Below are positions 1 through 7,916 of a stretch of DNA of 64,000 bases, piece by piece. This DNA comes from JAGPUQ01 sp036961295. GTDB taxonomy: Bacteria > Pseudomonadota > Gammaproteobacteria > Pseudomonadales > Porticoccaceae. Within the stretch, counting starts at the first letter, position 1, and each line of letters opens with the position of its first letter. A program made the translations under genes and the position numbers. The stretch is from contig JBALVX010000001.1 in NCBI GenBank assembly GCA_036961295.1, forward strand, positions 1,178,001-1,242,000, read 5' to 3'. The notes under the pieces are model-generated. The model did no database searches, was not told the origin of the DNA, and was given only the letters and a program-made list of their open reading frames with translations.

Positions 1-332
1 GGCTAGTGGGCTTAATCTTTGTTGGGTATGCGGGGGGGGGGAAGGACTACTGAGAGCTTACAGATAGTCCATAGTTATCATATATATTCAGAGTTTGGCT
101 TCTCTCAGCCAACGGCTACAGATCTCCCCTTTTTTTCGTCCAGATAAGCTATACCCCTGAATATAGCCAAGCTGCAAACATATATAAAAACCTCGTAGTA
201 CGTTCTACAGCCCTGGGTTTGGCTATTCATTTATTGCCATGCAGCAGGGACTTTCATCAGCGCCATCCTCAACGTTATTGCGTTAGGGATGGCGCTGTTT
301 GCGTTTAATTCCCATCAACCAAGGAGATAACC
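1..332. other. Left-edge stretch without a gene
   Basis: No convincing coding sequence is seen here. The stretch has a run of ten G at about 32-41 and an AT-rich centre, and ends in a strong hairpin (listed separately) before the first small gene. It probably contains the end of whatever lies left of the window and the promoter of the 333-1745 gene group, but no clear -35/-10 pair can be assigned. Confidence 0.4.
259..300 (+). terminator. Strong hairpin, terminator-like
   Basis: AGCGCCATCC (259-268) pairs perfectly with GGATGGCGCT (287-296). An inner stem AACG/CGTT encloses the loop TTATTG, and a short T-containing tail follows. It could terminate an upstream transcript or act as a 5' structure for the small gene starting at 333. 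The T-run is weak, so factor-independent termination is not certain. Confidence 0.45.
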
Positions 333-554
333 ATGCCAGTGTTTGTCTGGTGGGCGGCGGTCGTCGTGGTCGCGGGCTTCAGTGCTCAGGTGTTACTGGA
401 TGACAAAACAGTCGTTGAGCAAGTCACTCAACCCTTCGAAAGCATCATTGCCCTGTTTGAGTGGCCCTTGCTACTCGTCGGTATCGGCTTGATGTTGTTT
501 TTTCTACTAAAAGGCGTCGCTCTGGTCATCCGTGCAAGGAAGCGGTCAGCCTGA
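333..554 (+). CDS. Small two-helix membrane protein, unknown
   Basis: A 73-residue protein preceded by a good ribosome binding site (AAGGAG, about 8 bases before the ATG). Two hydrophobic stretches are visible: a short N-terminal one (about residues 4-22) and a longer one (about 44-64), followed by a basic tail (RARKRSA). It is therefore probably an inner-membrane protein with its C-terminus in the cytoplasm. It leads a run of three same-strand small genes upstream of a tyrosine recombinase. I do not recognise the family. Such small membrane proteins are common in integrative elements, but no function can be inferred. Confidence 0.55.
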   Translation: MPVFVWWAAVVVVAGFSAQVLLDDKTVVEQVTQPFESIIALFEWPLLLVGIGLMLFFLLKGVALVIRARKRSA

Positions 555-689
555 GCCATCGCTTTGTTTTTAGATTGGCACTAAAGCCTAGCGCCGCTAC
601 CCGCACCACCCAGTTTCATCCGCCCAGTTCGGGCATTTCGTTCAACCCTTTTATTCAACCTAAGAGCCTCACTTGAGGAAGGAATATCT

Positions 690-1328
690 ATGTCTACAGT
701 AAACGTAACAGAGCCAACGGTAAAAACTACCAAAGCAAAGAGCAGTAAACCCAGCCCCCAGGAAGAACCCGATCTGGTGATACTCCATCGAGCCACTTGT
801 CCCAAGCTCAGTGAACGGGCTAAGGGTTTACTGGATTATCAGGTGGGCTATTCCCCTGCAGCCACTGAGCTGTATATCCGTGTGGTAACTAATCACTCGG
901 GGGGTTATTTCAGTAAAGAGTGGGTGCCTGTAACGGCCATTCAAGCGTGTTTAGCGACGGTTATTCAGGAGGACGGTAGTTTTACAGCACCGACCTTAGT
1001 CCCGGCCTTTGTCAGTAAATCCCAGAACAACGCAGGGTTTCTGGCTGCGGTACTACGGGAGGAAGGTCTGATAGCCAAAGCGGCGGACAAGCAGCATGTG
1101 TTGCAGCTCGGAGTAGTAAGTTTCACCAGTTGGTCTGAGCAGTGGTTACAGCAAGGTGCCGCTACAAGCAAAACCCAACAGCAAGTCTCTACGGCTCTAA
1201 AACAAGATACAGCGGCCTTAGAAGTCGAGCCTGATGTTTCTTCTGACTCTGATGCTAAGGCTGTTACTGAGCCTAAGTCCCCACCTACCAAAACCAAAAA
1301 AACCTCATCCCCCCGCAAGGCTAAGTAG
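690..1328 (+). CDS. Hypothetical protein with basic tails
   Basis: A 212-residue protein starting at an ATG with a GAGGAAGGA-type ribosome binding site. Residues 1-25 are rich in Thr, Lys and Ser and look disordered. Residues about 28-150 look like a folded domain. From about 155 the tail is acidic and then strongly basic (KTKKTSSPRKAK). The basic termini suggest nucleic-acid contact, but no motif is recognised. It lies 135 bp after the small membrane gene and 21 bp before the next gene, so the three are probably co-transcribed. Likely element-encoded; function unknown. Confidence 0.6.
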   Translation: MSTVNVTEPTVKTTKAKSSKPSPQEEPDLVILHRATCPKLSERAKGLLDYQVGYSPAATELYIRVVTNHSGGYFSKEWVPVTAIQACLATVIQEDGSFTAPTLVPAFVSKSQNNAGFLAAVLREEGLIAKAADKQHVLQLGVVSFTSWSEQWLQQGAATSKTQQQVSTALKQDTAALEVEPDVSSDSDAKAVTEPKSPPTKTKKTSSPRKAK

Positions 1329-1349
1329 CCACCATTATGGAGAGTTATT

Positions 1350-1745
1350 ATGCAAAAGCTTGTCTGTTCGTCTTGTCCTTTCCCCGTCTCACCCGCACTG
1401 GTACAGCTCTTGAACGTGGAGCTGGCCCACCATACCAGCGACAATATTATCCTGAACTACCGTGACCCCAGTTACTCGGCAACAACAGGCGGTTTTCATC
1501 CTGTGGAGATACACATCGCAGGGGGTGTTATCCAATACATCACGGACTTTGCTTATTACGGCTGGGGGGCTATGGCTGAGCTGGCTAAGGAGTTGGATTT
1601 TAATTTCATCCAGAGTGACTTTGAGCAAACGGGGGTCGTACATCCTGCGAATGCCGGGGCCGAGTTGTTTACGCTCTGGCAAGCCAGCTTTCTGGCCTAT
1701 GTGGAGATGGAGGTCTTCACCCTCAGTGTGGTGTTATTGGATTAA
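1350..1745 (+). CDS. Hypothetical protein (131 aa)
   Basis: A 131-residue protein with an ATG preceded by a GGAGAG-like site. It has aromatic-rich central stretches and no signal peptide or clear membrane helix. Two cysteines lie near the N-terminus (CSSC). DUF2787-type proteins of integrative elements are one possibility by overall flavour (DNIILNYRDPSYS, EIHIAGG), but this is weak. It is the last gene of the three-gene group ahead of the recombinase. The identically placed second frame at 1462-1752 is a shadow. Confidence 0.55.
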   Translation: MQKLVCSSCPFPVSPALVQLLNVELAHHTSDNIILNYRDPSYSATTGGFHPVEIHIAGGVIQYITDFAYYGWGAMAELAKELDFNFIQSDFEQTGVVHPANAGAELFTLWQASFLAYVEMEVFTLSVVLLD

Positions 1746-1964
1746 ACCGTGAGGTTTTGATTAGGTCGGGAGGTTTGATTTAACAATAGGTAGACCCCCG
1801 GCCGCAGCTGCCACCGCATCAAGACCACAGAGACCGGATATGCACCGGAGAGCTGGGGCTACGTATATGCCTAAGCCCTGAAGTTTACATAAAGCCTTGC
1901 CCTAACTACCCCATGGACTCGCTGAAGGGGTGCAGGGTCGTTAGGGGCCAAGGATTGCAAAGAC

Positions 1965-1994
1965 TTGAAACGGTTCACGAGAAGTTTCAATTTT
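1965..1994 (+). terminator. Terminator-like hairpin before integrase
   Basis: TTGAAAC (1965-1971) pairs perfectly with GTTTCAA (1984-1990) and is followed by TTTT. It probably ends the transcript of the upstream three-gene group or of a short RNA. Confidence 0.45.
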
Positions 1995-2024
1995 AGCTAA
2001 CAACTATATGTAGGGCCGTTTATT

Positions 2025-2052
2025 CCCCGCGCTGCAATGCCGGGGAGTTTTA
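2025..2052 (+). terminator. Second terminator-like hairpin
   Basis: CCCCG (2025-2029) pairs with CGGGG (2041-2045), with an inner GC/GC pair, followed by AGTTTTAT. It lies about 55 bp before the integrase start and may insulate or attenuate integrase transcription. Confidence 0.4.
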
Positions 2053-2107
2053 TCCCTTTACCGCTATTCATCCTAAGCCATTCACCTTACCTATCACCGG
2101 AGGCGTT

Positions 2108-3295
2108 ATGACGCACCCTAGTCGTTTTTCATTCACCCAAAAAACTATCGACCAACTTTCTGCTAATCCTCTCTCAGCCAAAGCAACCGAAGCTGAATAT
2201 ACAGATACTCAGGTACCCGGCCTTAAGCTTCTGGTGGGCAAAACGGGCACCAAGAAGTTTCTCTTGCGCTATACCTTTCATGGTCATAAGAAAGCCCTAG
2301 CGCTAGGGGCGTATGGTGTTCTAAGTGTGTCTGAAGCCAGACGTCGGGCGAATCAGCATAAAGCCGATATTGTCCAGGGGCTGGATCCTAAGGCGGCCCG
2401 TGAACAGGTCAAAAAGGAATTAAACTTTGCTGATTTTATTGAGGGCCATTACTTACCCCATGCTAAGGCCACTAAACGCAGTGCCCATACGGACGCTTCA
2501 AAACTGGATAATCATCTGTTGGCGGTATTTGGTCAGAAGAAGTTAAGCCAGATCACCTTAGTGTCGGTACAAAGCTATCTCAATCAACTGAGCAGCACCA
2601 AAGCCCCAGCGACTTGTAACCGACATTTATCCTTGCTGCACCGGATCTTTGCCTTAGCGGTACTGTGGGATTTTGTCCCGAAGAATCCTGTGACGGGGAT
2701 CAGTAAATACAAAGAGAACAATCAACGGCAACGGTTTCTGGCCCCTGCGGAGATTCGGCGTTTGTTTGAGGCAGCGGATAATGATCCTAACTACTATGCG
2801 GCTAACTACATCAAGTTCCTACTACTCACCGGGGCACGACGGTCAGAAGGTTTATCGGCGCAGTGGCAACATATCGACCTAAAAGCACAACATCCATCCT
2901 GGTATCTACCCCAGACCAAAGCAGGCAAGTCCCGGTATGTCCTTTTAAACCCTATGGCTGTGGCACTACTGCACCAACTCGACAGGATGCCGGGCAATGC
3001 CTTCCTGTTTCCTGGACAAAAAGTGGGTAAACCCTTGAGCAACCCGATCAAAGCCTTTAAGCGCATCGCTAAGGCAGCAGGAATAGAGGTGGCGTTTCGC
3101 TTACATGATCTACGGCACACTACAGCTAGCCTGATCGTGAATGGGGGTGGTAGTCTTTATGACGTCCAGGCCACTCTCGGCCATTCCAGTTCAAGAATGT
3201 CTCAGCGCTATGCTCACCTCTCACAGGATCGACGCTCACAGACGGCTACTAGAGTGTCAGAGGGGGTGGCTTTGGCTTTAGAACAGGGGGCCTAA
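2108..3295 (+). CDS. Tyrosine recombinase / integrase, DUF4102 type
   Basis: A 395-residue site-specific recombinase, full length for the P4-like prophage integrase class. The N-terminal about 90 residues are the arm-DNA-binding domain (DTQVPGLKLLV, GAYGVLSVSEARRRA). A core-binding helical domain spans about 105-200. The C-terminal catalytic domain carries the first Arg in LLTGARRSEG, then HDLRH, LGHSS and the nucleophile Tyr in SQRYAHLS, so all catalytic residues are present. It starts at an ATG after a CGGAGG-like site. It probably excises or integrates the surrounding element. No clear attachment site or tRNA is seen beside it. A terminator follows. Confidence 0.95.
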   Translation: MTHPSRFSFTQKTIDQLSANPLSAKATEAEYTDTQVPGLKLLVGKTGTKKFLLRYTFHGHKKALALGAYGVLSVSEARRRANQHKADIVQGLDPKAAREQVKKELNFADFIEGHYLPHAKATKRSAHTDASKLDNHLLAVFGQKKLSQITLVSVQSYLNQLSSTKAPATCNRHLSLLHRIFALAVLWDFVPKNPVTGISKYKENNQRQRFLAPAEIRRLFEAADNDPNYYAANYIKFLLLTGARRSEGLSAQWQHIDLKAQHPSWYLPQTKAGKSRYVLLNPMAVALLHQLDRMPGNAFLFPGQKVGKPLSNPIKAFKRIAKAAGIEVAFRLHDLRHTTASLIVNGGGSLYDVQATLGHSSSRMSQRYAHLSQDRRSQTATRVSEGVALALEQGA

Positions 3296-3311
3296 GAAAA
3301 AGGCAATGTGA

Positions 3312-3341
3312 AACAACACTTGTAAGGGTGTTGTTTTTTTT
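3312..3341 (+). terminator. Integrase terminator
   Basis: AACAACAC (3312-3319) pairs with GTGTTGTT (3328-3335), followed by a run of T. This is a classic intrinsic terminator 17 bp after the integrase stop codon. Confidence 0.8.
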
Positions 3342-3393
3342 GCTTACGTAAACCACCAATCAACAGTTATAAATCACAGCAGTCTTTTAAAGT

Positions 3394-3434
3394 GGCGTCG
3401 AGTCGTCGGGTGCGTCGGGTGGTTCCGTGCTTTT
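3394..3434 (+). repeat. 41-bp GC-rich repeat, left inverted copy
   Basis: It begins GGCGTCGAGTCGTCGGGTGC and contains the internal unit CGTCGGGT/GCGTCGGGT. The reverse complement at 9686-9726 matches over 41 positions with one mismatch, and a partial direct copy lies at 9453-9483. The inverted pair brackets the block of four replication-type genes. Candidates are terminal inverted repeats of a transposon-like unit, recombinase sites or replication-initiator sites. The sequence outside the repeats does not match, so the ends are sharp. Confidence 0.85.
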
Positions 3435-3504
3435 TACCTCAGGTGCAGCTCACCATCAATCCATGAATCCATGAATCGATGGGGCATGTGATGTATTGCA
3501 GCCT

Positions 3505-5727
3505 TTATTTCCCATTGACTCTTTCGAGATTTTTGTTGATTGCCCTCCACACAGCCTTCGTGTAACTCCATTCATCGGGTGTTCTGCCTTGATTGCTTTT
3601 GTTTATCTTTGCTCTAAGCGTTTTATGGACTGCATCTAAGATTAATGTAATTCTGGCTTTCTTATCCTTAATATCTACTTTGAATTCTTCCGTTTTTGCA
3701 ATGAAGGCCTCAACATCGGCTAAGTGTGGTGGCCAAGAAGCGTCAATCTCGTAGAATTCATTTTGAAAATAATTATTGTAGTTATTGAGTGCAACTTTGG
3801 CTTCACCCTGGGTCGGTGCGTCGTATATGTTATTAATACAGCTCATCAATTTAGCACGCTTGGTAGAATGCACTCTCATAAATTTAATAGATTCATTTTG
3901 TTTGCGGATCAAACTCAGTTTCAAGGCGTCAGGAAAAAACGAATCAACAAAAAAGGGGTGCTCATTAACCCCACTAGCGACCACAGCACCCACATTCTTT
4001 AGACCTCTCACTTTAAACCCAGAAAAGATAACATGCCAAAACTTATCCAGTCCAACCCAATGTTTTGGATCATATGCCTGCTGCGCTCCTCCCGTATCGA
4101 TTTCCGAATCTGAACATTCAAACTTTGGATCCAGTACCTTTTCATTCATTTCCATAGAGGCTGTATTGTATTCCAACGCAATCAACTCTATTTTATTTTC
4201 ATGGTTAAATGCAAGAACGAAATAGATGTAGAATTCCGGGACTTGCTTCCCTCCTAAATCTGGCACAATTATTCTATCCAGGTAGATTAGTGAGTAACGT
4301 TCAGGCAGTGGCTTTCGTGCGAGCCCGAATATCTTACGAACCAAACGGTCAGGCTTATGACCCACATCATACCGATAGATAAGCTTAATATTTTTGAGGG
4401 TGTTCAATCTGACCATGAACCTTCCCCAGTCAGTGCTGACCTTCTTCCAGCCAATCGTGACCTCCTTTTTCTTTTTCTTTTTCTTTTTCTTTTCTGTTTC
4501 AACGGGGTCGTGCTTGATTTCGAGGGGGTGTTGCTTGGTATAGGTTGAGGTAACAAAGTCCGACCAATACCGAGGCAAGTAAATCAACGGCCCCCCACTA
4601 TCTGGCTGAGCAGACGGTGATGCTGGTATTTTTAAGGTATAAAAAAAGCAATTGCTGTGGCTCATAATGATGGACATCATGTAACAAAAATTATGCAAAT
4701 CGCTCTCTTCATCATTGCCTTCATGCATTTTTTTCCGAATAAATAAAGACTTGGGTAAATCAACTTTTACTCTCAAGTATTTATTTTTTTCTCGGATTTT
4801 AATACTGGAATTCTCATACTCGCTGCCTACCGTAGATAAAAAAGGTTTGGGGGTTTTTTTTCCTTTCAAGGTGAGTTCTCCTTCAATTTCCACATACTTA
4901 CTTAGTGCTGAATTTTCAATAAGGTTTTCCATTTCAGGTGCGTAATTGCCATTATTGAGCAACTGCAATCCAGCTATCGTTGCAAGAGCCTCTTGCGCAG
5001 AAAACTGGTCACTCAAGGTGTTATCCAGAAAATGACAAGAGTATTTTCTTTCGTCTATCCCAGGATTATCGGACAAGGGTGCGGCCACAATGATTGTTTT
5101 ATACTCACTGTTCTGCCGGTACATCCGATTTTGAAGCATATAGTAAAGACGGGAGATCCCCGTGGCAAAATCATTGGGCAGCTTCTTGCCTTTCTCTAAC
5201 CTACACTCCCATTCAACGCTACGTGTTTCAAGGCGACCCAACGCAATATCTTCGGACGTTGCGTTTCGGTTCCTATCAGCTACCACCTTGTTGATATCCG
5301 CAACATCGACAAATTGGCTGAGGATTCTATTTTTAATCTGGGGGTCATGATTGTTTAATTCACCGAAAAACCCACAATCCCATCGTTTAATTTCCGGTTT
5401 ATGATTGTCGCTTAGACCAACGAATATTTTTTTCAGGATAACTTCATCAACGCCCATTAGTCCAAAGATCAAGCGTGACAAACCCAAATAATCTTTCTTG
5501 CCTTTTGTCAGTTCAAATTTAGATTTAGCTTCAGCTCTAGATTTAGATTTAGCTTCAGCTCTAGATTTAGCTTTATCTTTAGCTTTATCTGTATCAGTAG
5601 CTGTAGCTGTAGCTGCATCTGTATCTGTATCTGTATCTGTAGATTTATCTTTAACAGGAGGCCAATAGGCCCCCTGAATACCTGTTACATGGGGGTAAGG
5701 GGGGTAAGTGGGGGGTTTATCAGTCAT
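3505..5727 (-). CDS. Large protein with IS256/Mutator transposase-like C-terminus
   Basis: A 740-residue protein read away from the polymerase operon, with ribosome site GGAG before its ATG. Residues about 28-70 are a low-complexity linker of Thr-Asp, Ala-Thr and Lys-Ala/Ser repeats, and 413-421 is a run of nine Lys. The half after about 475 follows the order of blocks known from IS256-family transposases: YLDRIIV (first catalytic Asp, D484), FWHVIFSGFKVRGLKNV, a block around 585 where the family has the second Asp, then KRAKLM with IYDAPTQGEAKVAL, and a basic end KTLRAKINK. D484 is kept. The second Asp position appears to be Ser585 and the catalytic Glu position is near His701, so a DDE transposition reaction is unlikely. 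It may be a domesticated transposase, a DNA-binding protein of the element, or a decayed enzyme. The family assignment is from pattern and is tentative; the reading frame is solid. Confidence 0.7.
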   Translation of the reverse strand: MTDKPPTYPPYPHVTGIQGAYWPPVKDKSTDTDTDTDAATATATDTDKAKDKAKSRAEAKSKSRAEAKSKFELTKGKKDYLGLSRLIFGLMGVDEVILKKIFVGLSDNHKPEIKRWDCGFFGELNNHDPQIKNRILSQFVDVADINKVVADRNRNATSEDIALGRLETRSVEWECRLEKGKKLPNDFATGISRLYYMLQNRMYRQNSEYKTIIVAAPLSDNPGIDERKYSCHFLDNTLSDQFSAQEALATIAGLQLLNNGNYAPEMENLIENSALSKYVEIEGELTLKGKKTPKPFLSTVGSEYENSSIKIREKNKYLRVKVDLPKSLFIRKKMHEGNDEESDLHNFCYMMSIIMSHSNCFFYTLKIPASPSAQPDSGGPLIYLPRYWSDFVTSTYTKQHPLEIKHDPVETEKKKKKKKKKEVTIGWKKVSTDWGRFMVRLNTLKNIKLIYRYDVGHKPDRLVRKIFGLARKPLPERYSLIYLDRIIVPDLGGKQVPEFYIYFVLAFNHENKIELIALEYNTASMEMNEKVLDPKFECSDSEIDTGGAQQAYDPKHWVGLDKFWHVIFSGFKVRGLKNVGAVVASGVNEHPFFVDSFFPDALKLSLIRKQNESIKFMRVHSTKRAKLMSCINNIYDAPTQGEAKVALNNYNNYFQNEFYEIDASWPPHLADVEAFIAKTEEFKVDIKDKKARITLILDAVHKTLRAKINKSNQGRTPDEWSYTKAVWRAINKNLERVNGK
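5518..5650 (-). repeat. Hexanucleotide repeats in coding sequence
   Basis: The start of the 740-residue gene is made of tandem 6- to 18-bp units (TTTAGA/TTTAGC, TCTGTA, GCTGTA on the plus strand). These encode the Asp-Thr, Ala-Thr and Lys-Ala-Lys-Ser linker. A similar CTTTTT hexamer array at about 4466-4495 encodes poly-Lys. Unit lengths are multiples of three, so copy-number slippage would change linker length without shifting the frame. Confidence 0.8.
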
Positions 5728-5895
5728 TTCTTGCTCCGTTTCTTACATTTTACCAAGGGGGACGCCTGCACATTTTGACATACCCCTTAGCCTCCAGTGC
5801 CCCACTAAGACGATCATGCCACCCCATCTGCTGAAACCTCTATGGCGTAGCAGATGGAACGCAATATCAACTTAACTTAAATAGGCTTTAAAAAT
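5728..5895. promoter_or_regulatory. Divergent promoter region with palindrome
   Basis: This 168-bp gap separates two divergent transcripts: the transposase-like gene to the left and the polymerase operon to the right. CCATCTGCT (5824-5832) is perfectly repeated in inverse as AGCAGATGG (5849-5857). A palindrome placed between divergent genes suggests an operator for a regulator, or a hairpin at the start of the operon transcript. No promoter hexamers can be assigned with confidence. Confidence 0.5.
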
Positions 5896-6546
5896 ATGAA
5901 GAAAATCAACCAAGAAATATCCAAAACAAGCAGTAATACCGCTACTGATGCCATTGCACCAAAAGTCGATTACGCCATTTTACCTGAACTCCTAATGTCC
6001 GGCTCAAATCCCATTCGCGGAGTTTTAGAAGTTCGCCGACCTAAAAAGGGGGAAATTGTCACCATCGTTGGAGAGGCTACACCGGTAATTCCGTGCTTGA
6101 TCGACAAGGTTGAAAAACCCGGGAGTAAATACAAGAAGGAGGTCTTTTACCGTATCGCACCCGCTATGCAAGAAAGGCTGACAGGCGCTTTTAGGCCTAT
6201 GCAGTTCCATCTAGCAGTCAATCAGCCAGGTACGTTTTTTTTGTGGCCCCAAAAATTGGCCCTGCTGAATGGCACCACTGACTCCTGGACTGAATCAACG
6301 CCTGCTGTGGTAGATGCTGCAAAACAGGGGTGGGTTCAGGTCGTGAGTGATTTAGAGCTTGGGTGTTATCGCGCAGAACCTAGCGACTGCACCCAAACGG
6401 TGCCCACTAAATACCCCAACATAGGCGAGGAAGTTGACGAGGCCCTGGGAGCCAACAGCATTGGGGACGAAGACCACCCCATATTTAACAATCCGTATTT
6501 TGGCAACGCACTAACGACAGGTGATGATAAAGGCGAGGGAAAATAA
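5896..6546 (+). CDS. Hypothetical protein, first gene of the polymerase operon
   Basis: A 216-residue soluble protein without signal or membrane segments. The N-terminal 20 residues are Ser/Thr-rich. Residues 27-165 look like a folded domain with several beta-strand-like stretches (RPKKGEIVTIVGEATPVIPCLIDKV, FHLAVNQPGTFFLWPQKL), which might be an OB-like or nucleic-acid-binding fold. The acidic tail (EEVDEALG, GDEDHP) resembles that of single-strand-binding proteins. The stop codon overlaps the next start by one base (TAATG), so the two are translationally coupled. By context it could be a replication accessory or SSB-like protein, but no family is recognised. Confidence 0.65.
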   Translation: MKKINQEISKTSSNTATDAIAPKVDYAILPELLMSGSNPIRGVLEVRRPKKGEIVTIVGEATPVIPCLIDKVEKPGSKYKKEVFYRIAPAMQERLTGAFRPMQFHLAVNQPGTFFLWPQKLALLNGTTDSWTESTPAVVDAAKQGWVQVVSDLELGCYRAEPSDCTQTVPTKYPNIGEEVDEALGANSIGDEDHPIFNNPYFGNALTTGDDKGEGK

Positions 6547-7916
6547 TGCCCATGCCTCATTTTGGCAGTCTGCAAGCATCCGCCACCGCGCAAGATTTTT
6601 GCGCGGTGGCGGAAGCGCGCTTGATGACCAATGGGCTGGACGTTGCAGAGCTGGATTACGAGCTGAAGAAAATCCAGTATCTGGAGGGGCAAATCCCTCA
6701 AAACCATGGGCAGTGTACTTGGGCCAGGAAGGCCCTTTTCCATCGAATAAAGAACGGGTCTTGTGTGGATAAGCATGCAGCAACCCGCCTGCGCTACGTT
6801 GAACTCTGCCAGTCTCGTTTTGACAGGGGGATCCCGTTTAATATCGCTGCCGTGCAGGACGCAAGGCTTGCTCTTGAGCAGCGTATACGCATAAGCAGGC
6901 AAGACTTACCGCCAGGGCTTATCGACAATCGAGGAGCGGTTAATCTTCAACGCTTGTCGGAAGTTATACCGCCAGCCTTGCGTTCTGCTTGGCCAACTGA
7001 TGCTTACGGCGATCTGCTGACCAGCAAGGAAGCACTCCAACAGCTCGATAACAAATGGGCTGAGCTTTTATTAACGGCGAAGGCTTGTCACCGGGATCAA
7101 ATACTACGCAACTTCCGTATTGACGAGGATGGGCGGCATCGGAGCTGGGCGAACCCCTTTGGCACTAAAACCGGACGGGATAAGCCCGTGGGAGCTTCCT
7201 TCTTATATCTACCCAAGGCGTATCGTAACTTAATCCAACCCGATGCTGATTCTGTTGTGGCTTATATAGATTACGAGCAACAGGAGCCCCTCATCGCGGC
7301 AGTTTTTGCAGGGCATGAGCGGCTTTTATCGCTCTACGCTCAAGGTGATCTTTATGCCGCGCTAGCGGATGACGGGGCCTGGAGCACCCTCAGTCGGAAA
7401 CAATTTAAGCGGCTGTTTATTTCCTACTTATATGGTCGATCACCTGCTGCTTTTTGTGGGGCTTATGGTATCGATAGCGCCACAGCCCAGGCTTGGGGGC
7501 AGGCGCTGGACGAGTTGCTCAGACCGATTGAGGAGTGGATGAAGGCAAAAACCGCCCAGGCTTTTAGTGACGGCATTATTCGCTCGCTCGATTGGCACAT
7601 ATGGGTACAACCCGACATGAGTCCTCTCAGTCTTCGCAACTGGCCTATACAAGCAGCGGGAGCGGATATCTTACGCCGAGCATGCTTTGGCCTGGCGGAT
7701 GCTGGGATCGCTACCATCGGGGGCCTTCACGATGCAGTTCTGATCGAAGTTCCTTTACTGAACTACCAAAAGCGCATCGCCGAGGCTGAAAGCATCATGC
7801 AGCTTGCCAGCGCTAGTGTCCTCCACGGCATACCTCTACGAACCAAAGTCGAGCACATATATTTTCCCGCTCAGCACCCCTATGTAATTAATCAAAATCA
7901 ACAGGAATCTAGCTAA
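6546..7916 (+). CDS. Family A DNA polymerase without exonuclease domain
   Basis: A 456-residue protein with the family A polymerase core only. Motif A is IDYEQQEPLIA (D242 as metal ligand). Upstream, TKTGRDKP resembles the TGR block. The O-helix motif B is R284-x3-K288-x7-YG297. Then WPIQAAGADILRR matches the PIQ-x-AAD block, and motif C is GLHDAVLIE (H395, D396). Both metal-binding Asp residues are present. The usual Glu of HDE is Ala397, and the position equivalent to Phe762 of E. coli Pol I is Ile292. There is no 5'- or 3'-exonuclease domain, and the first about 120 residues are of unknown role. It overlaps its neighbours by one base on each side and sits with a helicase-type ATPase, so its job is probably replication of the mobile element. 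The polymerase identity is convincing from motif order and spacing. Confidence 0.85.
   Translation: MPMPHFGSLQASATAQDFCAVAEARLMTNGLDVAELDYELKKIQYLEGQIPQNHGQCTWARKALFHRIKNGSCVDKHAATRLRYVELCQSRFDRGIPFNIAAVQDARLALEQRIRISRQDLPPGLIDNRGAVNLQRLSEVIPPALRSAWPTDAYGDLLTSKEALQQLDNKWAELLLTAKACHRDQILRNFRIDEDGRHRSWANPFGTKTGRDKPVGASFLYLPKAYRNLIQPDADSVVAYIDYEQQEPLIAAVFAGHERLLSLYAQGDLYAALADDGAWSTLSRKQFKRLFISYLYGRSPAAFCGAYGIDSATAQAWGQALDELLRPIEEWMKAKTAQAFSDGIIRSLDWHIWVQPDMSPLSLRNWPIQAAGADILRRACFGLADAGIATIGGLHDAVLIEVPLLNYQKRIAEAESIMQLASASVLHGIPLRTKVEHIYFPAQHPYVINQNQQESS

Larger units (their letters stand above)
1746..2107 (+). other. Structured intergenic region, possible small RNA
   Basis: No open reading frame of note. 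The 360 bases are rich in short complementary blocks, for example around 1907-1945, and contain two terminator-like hairpins (listed separately). This fits a small structured RNA or the leader of the recombinase gene. There is no family assignment. Confidence 0.35.

Noticed and set aside
461..676. 71-residue frame overlapping the first small membrane gene
   Set aside because: Shadow frame without its own ribosome site; the 333-554 gene has a good site and membrane pattern.
5518..5650. CRISPR-like tandem array
   Set aside because: Units are 6-18 bp, have no unique spacers, and encode an in-frame low-complexity linker. No cas gene is in the window.
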